Shown: positions 35,801 through 44,717 of the stretch, one piece after another
How the letters are laid out: every line of letters starts with the position of its first letter
Position numbering within the stretch: the first letter of the stretch is position 1
Made by a program: the position numbers and the translations under genes
Source: Fervidobacterium pennivorans DSM 9078
GTDB lineage: Bacteria; Thermotogota; Thermotogae; Thermotogales; Fervidobacteriaceae
Reading direction: 5' to 3'
DNA: 64,000 nucleotides
Assembly: GCF_000235405.2 (NCBI RefSeq)
Contig: NC_017095.1
Location: 1,761,501 to 1,825,500, forward strand
Notes under the pieces: model-generated
What the model was told of the DNA's origin: nothing
The model's input: the letters and a program-made list of their open reading frames with translations, nothing else
Databases searched by the model: none

Positions 35801-36472
35801 ACCCTGCTCTATGGTATTAAAGACGAAAAAAGTAGTCTTGAATCTGTTGATGAATCAAGTGAGGATTTTGAAAGTTCAGAGACAATTTCAATCACATCAA
35901 CAAGCAATTTCGAAGCATCGAAAGCCAAAGCAAGGTTGAAGGCGTTAAATTCGCTCTTGGAGAAAGCTTCTGAAATTGCACGTGGTAAACAAATCCATTC
36001 AATGCTTGCGAGTGTAACAAAGTACGAACAGTTGAAGTTACTTGTTGAGCAGAACGTTCTTCCAGAGAATATACTCAATGTGCGTATTCTTGAATCGCTC
36101 TTCAATGAAAGTGAAAAGATATTCTCGGAATGGAGATTGGCAAAGAGCATGGAGATATACGATGAGAAGTTAAAAGAAAGAAAAAATTACATCCTCTTCG
36201 GTGTTCCAGACAAGGTCTTTTTGAAAGATGGAGAATTTTACGTTGTGGATTTCAAGAGTGCAGACTTATACGGAGAAGCAGAAGAAATCGAACGATACAT
36301 GTTCCAAGTGAAATTCTATATGACGCTTCTTTCGGACCTTGGAAAAGTTCATTGTGGCTACCTCGTTAGTGTTCCAAGGGGACAGGCGTTGAGAATAGAC
36401 CCACCAGGTGAAGATTTCCTCGATGAGATAATTGACAGAATTAAGCAATTCGAGGAGTTGATGAGTATATGA
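32804..36472 (+). CDS. addA: AddA-type helicase-nuclease subunit
   Basis: A 1222-residue UvrD/Rep-superfamily helicase with a nuclease domain. The Walker A motif SASAGTGKT is at about residues 31-39, AVTFTNKAA near 68-76, the Walker B-like IIVDEFQDTNELQ near 309-321, GDRKQSIYRFRGG near 340, and MMTVHASKGLEF near 810. The C-terminal PD-(D/E)XK nuclease shows GVPDKVF then YVVDFKSAD near 1130-1155. With AddB it processes double-strand DNA ends for RecA-dependent repair and degrades foreign linear DNA. The addB start overlaps its stop by 4 nt. A low-complexity charged insert near 420-440 is unusual. Confidence 0.93.
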   Translation: MENSGLNLGAEQKVTVAEKVRKEPNKNYFISASAGTGKTYTLTNYYIGILEQHEKTGESDIVDRIVAVTFTNKAANEMKDRIVKEIQKKLESLSENDRAYKYWKDVYKNMSRAIISTIDSFCRRILIEQNIEAGVDPNFKIINELKQKKLIDKATQRAIQLAFDVYDAIESGENYTEKVTNYLYGLTTERNKRIRELSDELAKSKEDIFRLFEVFGDISDVAEKIKSVVTNWRLELNESKVSERLLEVFEEAGGALRAFRNISLIAAEFYESETLDNFEYDFKGVLEKTLRVLENSATREYYQKRFKYIIVDEFQDTNELQKKIFDLIHTDNNYIFYVGDRKQSIYRFRGGDVSVFIKTMNEFEEKIKSGRTDYEMLSLNVNYRSHPELIDYFNYISENTIFNNHVYEALSESPEKSKTTNNKSKSKKKDKDKSQANAEDMGLNDVSQNIGEILSTERDENIYIHEVFRLRYPELYQKLWFIRKDDESNAAFFPDSHEFLPGDLRRVNYVTISKASFFGNTQENDGNTEEVGLDEDDQGPGKMKKLKEMDERELEAFYVAKVIKSLVGKEMTFYEKQDGKFVPTSRKITFKDFAILSYKLEGIEDVYREVFAKEGIPLYIVKGRGFYRRPEIKAVISALYVIQNPNSNYYFTQFFFTPFTDNVEQNPEVGVQNGKVKIFHKIVTRYRESKQQGLKKSLFQCAKELAEENELPGNVTKMIKLVAKYDELKYYLRPAETLKLFVKESGYLRKIAHYPNSSQRLRNVRKLLEQATEFDDQAPTFFELTRLLERISEVQEVEASEISEEEDVVRMMTVHASKGLEFNIVFLVNNDGVDRTEEKTFFPESEDGNGRYVYISQFLDKALKKFETSKVTKELEKELKKLLEAEVIYDKTEILRKVYVAITRAKEMLFVVDLQRKNSKGTPAIKYLNPKGFEEKIKIISSLEEIDKLAGDNLEFVSEKEEFSKQKNIQSLRDLENVVDTSLIFSDFTPKAYKRYISPTLLYGIKDEKSSLESVDESSEDFESSETISITSTSNFEASKAKARLKALNSLLEKASEIARGKQIHSMLASVTKYEQLKLLVEQNVLPENILNVRILESLFNESEKIFSEWRLAKSMEIYDEKLKERKNYILFGVPDKVFLKDGEFYVVDFKSADLYGEAEEIERYMFQVKFYMTLLSDLGKVHCGYLVSVPRGQALRIDPPGEDFLDEIIDRIKQFEELMSI

Positions 36473-39400
36473 GCAATAAGAAAAATGGTAGGATAGCTTA
36501 CGTTGTTCCTATTGACAGGAATCATTTTGAGTTCGTTGCAAATCAAATTGCAGGAATTTACGAAGAGGACCCTTTAAACTTTCTTTTCATCGGTCCTTCT
36601 GGATTTTATGTTAGACAGATTGCAGATAATGTTGCAAGGCAAATCAATAAAACCATCAACAGGGATGCGTTTAGAGTTATCAACCAATACGTTACTGAAG
36701 TACTCAGGTTGAACAATTACGATGCGGAAGTTTTTGATAGAGATTTCTACACGGTATACGTTACGGATGTTATTGATAAAATTCAAAGTGATGCGAAGTT
36801 CGCTGGTGACAGCCAAAAGCAGATTATTCTGAGGACACTTTCCAAGTCACCAACGGTAATTGAATACATTGTAGACCTTTTCGAAAAAATCTGGGAGTTG
36901 AACCTTTATGGAGAAACTGGGAAAACTGAAGCGGAACTGACAGGCACGTATGCGCTAATTCGGGATATAATGCAAAATCCAACGACGCCATTTGCTGAAA
37001 TACTCAACGAAATTATCCGCAAAATGGAGCAATCTGCAGAAAAACTTAAAGGCAAGAAGATATATGACCCTATAAGTGTTTACAGATGGTATGTAGACCA
37101 GGCGGAATACGTAGAACCAAGTAGGAAATACCTTGTTCTGAGCGGATTCCTCGATATCTCCCCGCTTATTCGAAAGGCATTAATGAAAATGATGGAAAAA
37201 GCGGAGAATGTATTCTTCTTTGCTTGGCAAAAACCTGCAGATTTTTCTTTCGACCAGCTCGACGAAGTCTACAGCTTCCTTGAGTCTGCTGGATTCGAAA
37301 TAAAAACAGATTTCTGTAAGCAAAAGATAATATCATTAAGAGAGTTAATTGATAATGTACGACGGATAAAAATTCCGGTTGAAAACGAACTTTACCAATA
37401 CAATTATGTAGCTGCTCAGGTGAAAAAGTTACTCTTACAAGGTGAACGCCCCGATGATATAGCGATTGTTACGCCATCAGGTTCTGTAGCCAAAAGGCTT
37501 ATGGAAGAGTTCAATGAAGCGAAAATCCCCTACAGATATAGTGGAAAGATACCTATTACTCAAAGCAAAGTCGTCCAAATCCTCACACAGCCTTTGGAAA
37601 CGTATTTCAACGAATTTAAAACGGAAAACTTGCTTGCGATAATTGAATCTCCGTTGATACCTGAACGAAAGCTCACAATGGATGAAGTAGAAGACCTTTT
37701 CAGGCAATTCGGATATTACTCGGTAAACTTAACACTCAACATCCTGAGAGACCACGAGAAAAGATATGAGATATTCTTTAGAAGCCTGGATAACGAAATA
37801 GAAGAAATAGAACGGCAGAAAGAAAAGGGAGAAATAGAAGAAGATGTGTATTTTGAAACTGTAAAGCGCTTGGAACAACTCAAAGAATTCAGGAGCATCA
37901 TCGAGAAACTCTTTATTATACTCGACGAAATAGATCAAAACAACGGTAAAACAAATTTCTTCGAATGGTATCGAATGTTTATATTGCGATATTCGAAGAA
38001 CTTTGAAAAAGCTTTCGAAGAGTCAGAAAACGAAGAATCTTTCGAGCACAGAGCGGAAAGGGCTGAAGTTTCCCGCAGTCTTGGGAACGAAGTAAACGCA
38101 TTTTCGAAATTTGTAGAGACGATAAACAAACTAGAAGATTACGTTGCAAAGATTGTTGAACTTGGTGAAAGAACAAAGATAGAAGGATGGAAAAAAATAT
38201 ACAGGCTTCTCACAGTGATGCTTAATTCTTCGGGCTACAGAGAAACTTTCAAATCTGCGAATGTTGTTGATATTGTTGACCTGTCAAATGCAAGGTTTTT
38301 GAGTAAAAAATACAAATTCTTCCTTGAGTTTACAGATGATTATTATCCGTCTATTGAAAAGATAAATCCACTACTTTTCAAAACAAACAGCGAGCGGTCA
38401 AAGATCTACGAAATGATAGAGGAGCGGGAACGTAGGTCACTTATACTTTCAGTCATGTTCAGTAATGAATCGCAGTTTGTTGTCCCTCTTGCTACGAACA
38501 CTGGTGATATGCTTGTTCCTTCGAAATATCTCAGTGAATTTGTGGATTTGGCAAACGAGCGGGAAAAATTTGTTCCTGCTTTTTCGGACATATATTCCGA
38601 AATTGATTACGAAATTGAAAAGTTGAAACTCGAAAAATTAGAAAATTCATTGAATTTTGGTTTATCCGAGGCTGACTTCATACTCGGTGGAGTGGAGGTT
38701 AACGAGTTTAGCTACAACAAGATAAACACGTATATGAAATGTCCTCTACAGTTTTACTTCCAGCAGGTAGTAGATATTTACAAACCAGGAGCGGCTATTG
38801 AAAATAAAAAATCTATTAACGATGGTTTGATTGTCCACCGCGTGATGAACAAATTTTTTGGAGAGTTCTTGAAAAAGACGATTTTTGAGGTGGATGAAAA
38901 GCAAGTAATTAGCTGGATAGATGAAGAATACAGAAAACTTTATTCTGAAGGTATTTATGCACATTCCATCCCAAGACAGATGAAGGTTGAAGAAATCTCA
39001 AAAAATCTTTTGCCACTTTTAAAAGCATTTGTGCGAGATAAAAAGGTTATAAACTTAAAACAAAGAAGTATTAGTGTTTCTGAGGGGTATCTGGAAGGAG
39101 AACCGGAGAAATCAACAACTGGAAGCAAGGAAGAGCTTATTTCAGAAAAAATCCTGAGTCTTGAGAAGGAATTTACAGCACAGTATGGGAAATATTCTTT
39201 TGTCGCGAGAGTAGACCGAATTGATGAAGTTTCCGTGTTGGCAAATAAAAGTTCTGAAACTAACGGAAAGACTAATGATTTTTTAGATGATGGAAGTGAT
39301 GAGGGAGAAGGATACGCAATTCTTGATTACAAATATGCAGATGTTAGAAATTCCGCTATTGAACAGCTGATGTTTTACGATTGGATTTTGCAAAAATCAA

Positions 39401-39852
39401 ACGACAGTGCACTCAATAGTAGTGACAGAGTTTATTTCATACTTTTCTCCCTCAAACCAGACGACAAAGGAAAGTACACCTACGAGTATGAATATGCAAA
39501 ACGCCAAAACGATAATGATTTACCAAAAATATTCCTACCAATTGGTAAGAAAGGAAAAATATCTGGGTATATTACTTTCGGTTATCAGGTGTTTGAAAAC
39601 TGGCTTATGGAATTAATTAGTATGATAACAGAGGAAGGTAGATTTACTCCTGTTTTCTTGGAGAGTGATATGAAATCATTTGTTAAACTTGCCATGCGGT
39701 TAGTTAACGAAAAAGGACAAGAACTAATCGTTCCAAAAGGTTCAAAGGAAACGAGAAATTGCAGGAGTGCTATAAGTCGTGCCTACAACTGTCCGTATGA
39801 GCCTATATGCTCAATGTTCGAAATCTACGGAGTAAAACTGAAGAAGGGGTGA
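36469..39852 (+). CDS. addB: AddB-type helicase-nuclease subunit
   Basis: A 1127-residue partner of AddA. The N-terminal loop FIGPSGFYVRQ (about 40-50) is the degenerate P-loop. The C-terminal nuclease carries the iron-sulfur Cys pattern: one Cys in TYMKCPLQFYF (about 758) and three in NCRSAISRAYNCPYEPIC (about 1098-1114), with the PD-(D/E)XK core between (AILDYKYAD). The order addA-addB, with 4-nt overlap, is the reverse of Bacillus addB-addA but is found in other lineages. It is translationally coupled to addA. I did not look for a Chi recognition site. Confidence 0.9.
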   Translation: MSNKKNGRIAYVVPIDRNHFEFVANQIAGIYEEDPLNFLFIGPSGFYVRQIADNVARQINKTINRDAFRVINQYVTEVLRLNNYDAEVFDRDFYTVYVTDVIDKIQSDAKFAGDSQKQIILRTLSKSPTVIEYIVDLFEKIWELNLYGETGKTEAELTGTYALIRDIMQNPTTPFAEILNEIIRKMEQSAEKLKGKKIYDPISVYRWYVDQAEYVEPSRKYLVLSGFLDISPLIRKALMKMMEKAENVFFFAWQKPADFSFDQLDEVYSFLESAGFEIKTDFCKQKIISLRELIDNVRRIKIPVENELYQYNYVAAQVKKLLLQGERPDDIAIVTPSGSVAKRLMEEFNEAKIPYRYSGKIPITQSKVVQILTQPLETYFNEFKTENLLAIIESPLIPERKLTMDEVEDLFRQFGYYSVNLTLNILRDHEKRYEIFFRSLDNEIEEIERQKEKGEIEEDVYFETVKRLEQLKEFRSIIEKLFIILDEIDQNNGKTNFFEWYRMFILRYSKNFEKAFEESENEESFEHRAERAEVSRSLGNEVNAFSKFVETINKLEDYVAKIVELGERTKIEGWKKIYRLLTVMLNSSGYRETFKSANVVDIVDLSNARFLSKKYKFFLEFTDDYYPSIEKINPLLFKTNSERSKIYEMIEERERRSLILSVMFSNESQFVVPLATNTGDMLVPSKYLSEFVDLANEREKFVPAFSDIYSEIDYEIEKLKLEKLENSLNFGLSEADFILGGVEVNEFSYNKINTYMKCPLQFYFQQVVDIYKPGAAIENKKSINDGLIVHRVMNKFFGEFLKKTIFEVDEKQVISWIDEEYRKLYSEGIYAHSIPRQMKVEEISKNLLPLLKAFVRDKKVINLKQRSISVSEGYLEGEPEKSTTGSKEELISEKILSLEKEFTAQYGKYSFVARVDRIDEVSVLANKSSETNGKTNDFLDDGSDEGEGYAILDYKYADVRNSAIEQLMFYDWILQKSNDSALNSSDRVYFILFSLKPDDKGKYTYEYEYAKRQNDNDLPKIFLPIGKKGKISGYITFGYQVFENWLMELISMITEEGRFTPVFLESDMKSFVKLAMRLVNEKGQELIVPKGSKETRNCRSAISRAYNCPYEPICSMFEIYGVKLKKG

Positions 39853-39894
39853 TAAAATAGTATCAGCCATTATCTATTTGAGGGGGTGGTCGCT

Positions 39895-40674
39895 GTGAGA
39901 ATATACTTCGACAAGGCGTTCCAATTACAAGAGCTTATGCAGTACGCGGCACCGAGTATTATCCAAATAGGTAACGAACTGAAGATCGATTTACATTCGA
40001 CAAATGTATTGAACTTCATGATGCTTGAGCCTATCGGTGAATCTGTTGAAGAACTCATGGGTGTTGAGTTAAACTGCATAGAATATGACCCAACAGCAAG
40101 TGTCGAATTACTAGAATTTAGGAACTTAATCGAACTTGATGAGAAAAACTTTGAAAAATTCAAGGTGGCAAATGTTGTAGCTCGATACGTGAAAAATCAA
40201 AAATCTTCGAACGAGCCAAGGTTTTTGAAGGTTGAGAATTCTTTGTATGGTGTTGAAGTTGTCTTAAGTGTCGAGCAAAAGTTTTTGCTTAGCCATGCAG
40301 AGTTCTTTGCTCACAAAGGGTTTACCTTTTTACTCGATTGCATGATAGCCTCGATGCTTGGTCAACTCATGAAAAATGAACCAGTAAAAATTTCAAGCGC
40401 GGAGCCTTTGATGTATCGCTTAAATTTGGAAAATATTACTGGGGAGAAAGCTGAGGAACTTGGTCGAAGATTTTCCGAAGTTAATGCTAAGATGGTTGAT
40501 ACAATAGATGGTATGTTCGTTTTATTGAGAGGTATTTCCGAGAAGTTTAAAGATAGCGTTTTGGAAAAGCATCGAGAAAGTATAATCCCCATTTTGACTG
40601 AAGGTGTTGATTTAGATAAGTATATAAGTGAACTTCAAATGCTTGATGGAGTATTGAAGAGATTGAAAATGTAA
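39895..40674 (+). CDS. Unknown protein downstream of addAB
   Basis: A protein of about 259 residues with no family I recognise. It is acidic and predicted mostly helical in the second half, and lacks a signal peptide or membrane segment. GTG 39895 is chosen because AGGGGG is 8 nt upstream; GTG 39886 overlaps that site. It starts 42 nt after addB in the same direction and precedes a Nudix gene by 27 nt, so it probably belongs to the same transcript. A link to DNA-end processing would be an inference from position only. Confidence 0.75.
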   Translation: MRIYFDKAFQLQELMQYAAPSIIQIGNELKIDLHSTNVLNFMMLEPIGESVEELMGVELNCIEYDPTASVELLEFRNLIELDEKNFEKFKVANVVARYVKNQKSSNEPRFLKVENSLYGVEVVLSVEQKFLLSHAEFFAHKGFTFLLDCMIASMLGQLMKNEPVKISSAEPLMYRLNLENITGEKAEELGRRFSEVNAKMVDTIDGMFVLLRGISEKFKDSVLEKHRESIIPILTEGVDLDKYISELQMLDGVLKRLKM

Positions 40675-40701
40675 CTTCTAAAGAAGGGGATTGGATTTGA
40701 A

Positions 40702-41226
40702 ATGTTGCAATATGAAAAGTTAATTACGTCTTTAAAAAAGAATGAAAAACAAAAAGTTGCGACGATTTGCTATGCAGAAAATGATGGGAAAATATTGTTT
40801 CTACTTAGGAAAAAAGAACCTTTTTCTGGGTATTTGGTGCCTCCGGGAGGACATGTAGAAAAAGGGGAAGATGTTGAATCGGCAACGAAGAGAGAATTTT
40901 TGGAGGAAACAGGACTTGAGCCTGAAAATTTGAAGTTGAAAATGGTGACTTCTGAGATAGGACCGGAGCATTATAATTGGATACTTTTTATATTTGTTGG
41001 AAAGACAAAAGGAACCGAATTTGTTGAAAGCGAAGAAGGTGAGTTAGTTTGGATAGACAAGGATAGAATACTAAACGAAAACCTTTCTCCAATAGACAAA
41101 CTCCTTGTTCCGTATATACTTGATGGAACGGACATTGTGTGGAAAGCAGAGATTGAATACAATGGCGAGAAAGAAGTATTTCGGTGGCATGTAATAGAAT
41201 TACAAAATTTAAATACCAAAAGATAA
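40702..41226 (+). CDS. Nudix hydrolase (MutT-like)
   Basis: A 174-residue protein with a full Nudix box at residues 50-73 ([12 protein letters not shown], then [10 protein letters not shown]), giving the metal-binding REXXEE helix. The family cleaves nucleoside diphosphates linked to another group, for instance oxidised dNTPs such as 8-oxo-dGTP. An extra 30 residues follow the usual end. ATG 40702 has AAGGGGA 11 nt upstream, rather distant. It follows the addAB cluster. Confidence 0.9.
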   Translation: MLQYEKLITSLKKNEKQKVATICYAENDGKILFLLRKKEPFSGYLVPPGGHVEKGEDVESATKREFLEETGLEPENLKLKMVTSEIGPEHYNWILFIFVGKTKGTEFVESEEGELVWIDKDRILNENLSPIDKLLVPYILDGTDIVWKAEIEYNGEKEVFRWHVIELQNLNTKR

Positions 41227-41254
41227 CATTACATATAGAGAGGTGACTCGAAAC

Positions 41255-42238
41255 GTGGAAATACAACTTTGGACTAAAGGAGAAGAAGCGGAATTCTTCA
41301 GAACCTATTTAAAGAGAGTCAAACCAGAAAAACTGTTTTATTATCTTAAAGAAGAGGATCTCTATTATGCATATTATCCTAAGAGTTACAAAGGTAAAAA
41401 AACAACACTTCAAAGCAGAAATACACTTATCGGAGAATACACTGAAGAATGGGTTTGGAAGCTTCTAAGTAAGGTTATTGAAGATGGTTCTAAAGATCCA
41501 CAATTTAAAGAATTATTTAAGGACCGAAATCTGAGCGTTATTAAGCATCTTGTATGTGAAGAACTTGGACTGGGTAGTGAATCTCCTGCCGATATAGCTA
41601 TTATTAGATCAGATAAAGTAGATAAAAATAAGATGAACTCCGAAGATATACTCTTGATTTTTGAAGTCAAAATGTCGATTGTTTGGAATTGGAGCTATTC
41701 ATCAAAAACAAATGAGTTAGAATGCAAAGGAGATTTCACTGAACACCAAGGTAATCCTTCGTTGTTAAGATCAGACAGCATGTTGAAAGCAATTGGAAAA
41801 TCTTTAAGCATTAGATTAAAAACTGCTGAGAAATCGCCAATACCCATAATTGTTTTGGGTAATACACCGATAACAGAGCATTATGCAGAAATGGTTGATA
41901 AATTTAAAGAGAAGGGAATTATTCAAGGATTCTACTCTTTGAATCCTTCAGTGGTTAAGGGTTTACAATCAGCTAATGATGTCGCACACAGTAAAGGTAG
42001 AAAAGAGGGCTATATTATAAAAACAGAACATGAGGGGTTCTTAACAGTGGAAAGTTACGAGGATTTTAAAAACAGAGTATTAACTCTTATGAAAGACTTT
42101 GTCGAAAACAAATCTGTATTCCTTTCATGCTTGATTGACAAAGTGGTTCTTGGTAGAATAATAGAAAAGGCAAGCAAAGAGGAGAACTATGAAAAAATGG
42201 CAGAAGTCTTTGTTGAGCTTCTGCAGGATGGTGAGTAG
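41255..42238 (+). CDS. Probable type II restriction endonuclease
   Basis: A protein of about 327 residues ending 1 bp before a DNA methyltransferase. It has a likely PD-(D/E)XK centre: SPADIAII with Asp113, then ILLIFEVKMS with Glu137 and Lys139. Other parts are not recognised. GTG 41255 follows AGAGAGGTGA; GTG 41243 overlaps that signal. Position and the nuclease-like motif make it the restriction partner of the next gene. Its recognition site is unknown. Confidence 0.75.
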   Translation: MEIQLWTKGEEAEFFRTYLKRVKPEKLFYYLKEEDLYYAYYPKSYKGKKTTLQSRNTLIGEYTEEWVWKLLSKVIEDGSKDPQFKELFKDRNLSVIKHLVCEELGLGSESPADIAIIRSDKVDKNKMNSEDILLIFEVKMSIVWNWSYSSKTNELECKGDFTEHQGNPSLLRSDSMLKAIGKSLSIRLKTAEKSPIPIIVLGNTPITEHYAEMVDKFKEKGIIQGFYSLNPSVVKGLQSANDVAHSKGRKEGYIIKTEHEGFLTVESYEDFKNRVLTLMKDFVENKSVFLSCLIDKVVLGRIIEKASKEENYEKMAEVFVELLQDGE

Positions 42239-42239
42239 A

Positions 42240-43169
42240 ATGCCTAAGAAAAATGGTACTATCACAAGCCCGTTTGGTGTTTCTGGAAGAAGCAACCACG
42301 ATTCTACACCTTTCTATAACAGCAATTTGTATAGTGGACTACAAAAAGAAAAAAACGTAGAGTATGTCGAGAATCCATTAAACAAAGATGTTCTAAATAA
42401 AATTTTCCCTAAGAGTAGTGAAAATATGGATGAACTACCAGATAACAGTGTACATCTCATGGTCACTTCCCCACCTTACAATGTTGGCAAAGAATATGAT
42501 AAGAACCTAACTTTTACCGAATACAGGGAATTTTTAAAAAGAGTTTGGAAAGAAGTATATCGTGTGCTTGTTCCTGGAGGGCGGGCATGCATAAACATAG
42601 CGAATTTGGGGCGTAAGCCATACATTCCATTGCATGCATATATTATAGAAGATATGCTTGAAATAGGATTTCTAATGCGCGGAGAAGTCATTTGGAATAA
42701 AGGTGCAACAGCTAGTTCATCTACAGCATGGGGGAGTTGGATGTCAGCAGCGAATCCAACATTAAGAGATGTGCATGAATACATTTTGATTTTTTCTAAG
42801 GAGAAGTTTTCTAGGAAAAATCCAAGTGGTAGGAAGAGTACAATAACAAAAGAGGAATTTTTGGAATTCACAAAGAGCGTATGGACGTTTTCTGCAGTAT
42901 CTGCAAAAAAGATAGGACATCCAGCGCCTTTTCCAATAGAACTTCCATATCGTTGCATTCAGTTATACACGTTCGAAAGTGAAGTAGTCCTTGACCCATT
43001 TATGGGAAGTGGTCAAACAGCAATAGCTGCACTCATGACTAACAGATTCTATATAGGTTATGAAATTAATGAAGAGTACGTAAAACTTGCTAATAAGAGA
43101 ATTGAAGAGATTCGTATGAAACTGGAAAATAATTTTCCACTTTTTGAATGGGCGAGGGAAAATAAGTAA
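42240..43169 (+). CDS. DNA methyltransferase, probably N4-cytosine
   Basis: A 309-residue beta-class DNA methyltransferase. The catalytic motif TSPPYN is at about residues 76-81 and comes before the SAM motif LDPFMGSGQT near 252-261. TSPPYN is most often seen in N4-cytosine enzymes. ATG 42240 follows GGTGAG and starts directly after the endonuclease stop; a longer reading from 42189 overlaps that gene. The pair forms a second restriction-modification system in the window, separate from the one at 1-1181. Confidence 0.9.
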   Translation: MPKKNGTITSPFGVSGRSNHDSTPFYNSNLYSGLQKEKNVEYVENPLNKDVLNKIFPKSSENMDELPDNSVHLMVTSPPYNVGKEYDKNLTFTEYREFLKRVWKEVYRVLVPGGRACINIANLGRKPYIPLHAYIIEDMLEIGFLMRGEVIWNKGATASSSTAWGSWMSAANPTLRDVHEYILIFSKEKFSRKNPSGRKSTITKEEFLEFTKSVWTFSAVSAKKIGHPAPFPIELPYRCIQLYTFESEVVLDPFMGSGQTAIAALMTNRFYIGYEINEEYVKLANKRIEEIRMKLENNFPLFEWARENK

Positions 43170-43170
43170 T

Positions 43171-43198
43171 AAGGCGAGTGTGCAAACTCGCCTTTTTG
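43171..43198 (+). terminator. Rho-independent terminator
   Basis: AGGCGAGT pairs with ACTCGCCT, followed by TTTTG. It ends the plus-strand restriction-modification unit and faces the convergent gene ending at 43206. Confidence 0.88.
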
Positions 43199-43205
43199 TT
43201 GATAT

Positions 43206-43856
43206 TTATATCCCAACTATCAAATACTCGTTTTTCTCAGTCGAGTAATTCCCAACAATCTTTATCCTAATCGGCTTTTTAAAAATGGGTCCGTCGTAAA
43301 CTACTGTATGATATTCGCCATTTTCACCTGAAAGGTCGATATTGAGTTTTTCGATAAGCTTTAATGTTTCACTTTCTTGTAGGTCTTTTCCAAGCAGTTC
43401 TTTGTATTCCTTTTTGGTTGCTATAATCTTTGCTTTAAAGCCTTCTTTCAAAAATTCTTCCAGCAATTTCTCCCTTGGCTCGAGCCATAAGGGTTCTAAC
43501 GCTGTTACGTTATACGTTTTGCATACACGTTCAACCCAATCTCTGTGTTCTTGTAAGTCGATGTCTCCGAATATGCCTATGCCATTTTGTGTATGCTCTT
43601 TTAGAAATTCAAGAAACTCTTGTTCGTAAGTTTCCCAAGCGGCACATCTTATTATGGAACGTGCTCCTATACTTTCAGCCTGCGCTGTGATGATTTCTCT
43701 TGGCAAACCGTGTGCACGGGTATGAATGCAAGTTTCATCAAACATGGTGAAGAGAATGTCTACTTTTTTCAGTTCTTTTAAAGCTCTGTTCAGTGCTAAG
43801 GCGGAATCTTTTCCGCCACTCCATGAAGAGAAGATAACTTTGTCTTGTGTAAGCAA
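43206..43856 (-). CDS. Dph6-like PP-loop ATP-binding protein (DUF71)
   Basis: A protein of about 216 residues with the PP-loop SGGKDSALAL near its start and GLPREII...ESIGA, GIFGDIDLQEHRDWVERVC and LEPLWL further on, the pattern of the diphthine-ammonia ligase/MJ0570 family. Members activate a carboxyl group by adenylation; the bacterial role is unknown, since bacteria lack diphthamide. TTG 43856 is the preferred start because GGAGGT is 7 nt upstream. It follows nadC by 39 nt and may belong to the NAD operon transcript. Confidence 0.85.
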   Translation of the reverse strand: MLTQDKVIFSSWSGGKDSALALNRALKELKKVDILFTMFDETCIHTRAHGLPREIITAQAESIGARSIIRCAAWETYEQEFLEFLKEHTQNGIGIFGDIDLQEHRDWVERVCKTYNVTALEPLWLEPREKLLEEFLKEGFKAKIIATKKEYKELLGKDLQESETLKLIEKLNIDLSGENGEYHTVVYDGPIFKKPIRIKIVGNYSTEKNEYLIVGI

Positions 43857-43895
43857 TCGCGATACCTCCAAATCTTTATTCTTTACTTAAAAGTC

Positions 43896-44717
43896 TTATT
43901 CCATCTCTAAACTGAAATCAATGTATTTTACCTCGCTTGTGAGCCTTCCAATAGAGATTACGTCTATATATTCGCAGAGGTATTCTTCTATTTTATCAGG
44001 ATTCACCCCTCCAGAAAGTTCGATTATCACATTTGGGTATTTTTCCTTTAATGCCTTTGCCACTCGACAAGCTTCTTGTGGGGAAAAATTATCAAGCATT
44101 ACTATATCTGCACCTGCCTCACATGCCTCGAAAGCCATCTGCTCAGTTTCCGCTTCTACCTCTATCTTTTTACTGAACGAAAGTATTTTTTTCACTTGCT
44201 TAACGGCTTCAGAAATCGAACCATAAAGCTTTATGTGGTTGTCTTTTATCATTGCACAATCGGATAAGTTCAATCGGTGAGTATCCCCTCCACCGTGGAT
44301 AACAGCAAGCTTTTGCAGTTCACCAACGAATGGAATAGTCTTTCTTGTTGCTGCAATTTTGACCTTTCCATTTGTTTTTTCAACGATATTTCTTACTTTT
44401 GTTGCCACACCGCTCATGAATGAGAGAATATTCAAAATTGTGCGCTCACATATGAGGAGGTTATAAGCATCTCCGGAAATTTTAGCGACTGAGCCTTTTT
44501 TCACAACATCTCCATCTTTACATGAAAATTGTATAGTCAAGTTAAACCGTTTGCATACATCTTGAACAATCTCCACACCTGATACGACGGCTGACGGTTC
44601 TTTGAGTAATATCTCACCTGATACATTTTTTCCTCTGAGAGGATATGATGCGAAGTCTATGAAATGCTCATCTTTTCTTATCAATTCAACAATGGCATCA
44701 ACTATCTTTTCATGCAC
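43896..44717 (-). CDS. nadC: Nicotinate-nucleotide pyrophosphorylase (carboxylating)
   Basis: A 273-residue quinolinate phosphoribosyltransferase that makes nicotinate mononucleotide from quinolinate and PRPP. Family patterns: ERTILNILSFMSGVAT, AATRKTIP, GGGDTHRLNLSD, MIKDNHI and GADIVMLDNFSP. The start is a GTG, with AAGGTGAT upstream, overlapping nadA by 8 nt. It is the third step of the nadX-nadA-nadC operon. Confidence 0.96.
   Translation of the reverse strand: MHEKIVDAIVELIRKDEHFIDFASYPLRGKNVSGEILLKEPSAVVSGVEIVQDVCKRFNLTIQFSCKDGDVVKKGSVAKISGDAYNLLICERTILNILSFMSGVATKVRNIVEKTNGKVKIAATRKTIPFVGELQKLAVIHGGGDTHRLNLSDCAMIKDNHIKLYGSISEAVKQVKKILSFSKKIEVEAETEQMAFEACEAGADIVMLDNFSPQEACRVAKALKEKYPNVIIELSGGVNPDKIEEYLCEYIDVISIGRLTSEVKYIDFSLEME

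Noticed and set aside
39895-40674. The protein after addB as a third AddAB subunit
   Set aside because: No known AddAB system has a third subunit, and no nuclease, helicase or DNA-binding motif is visible.
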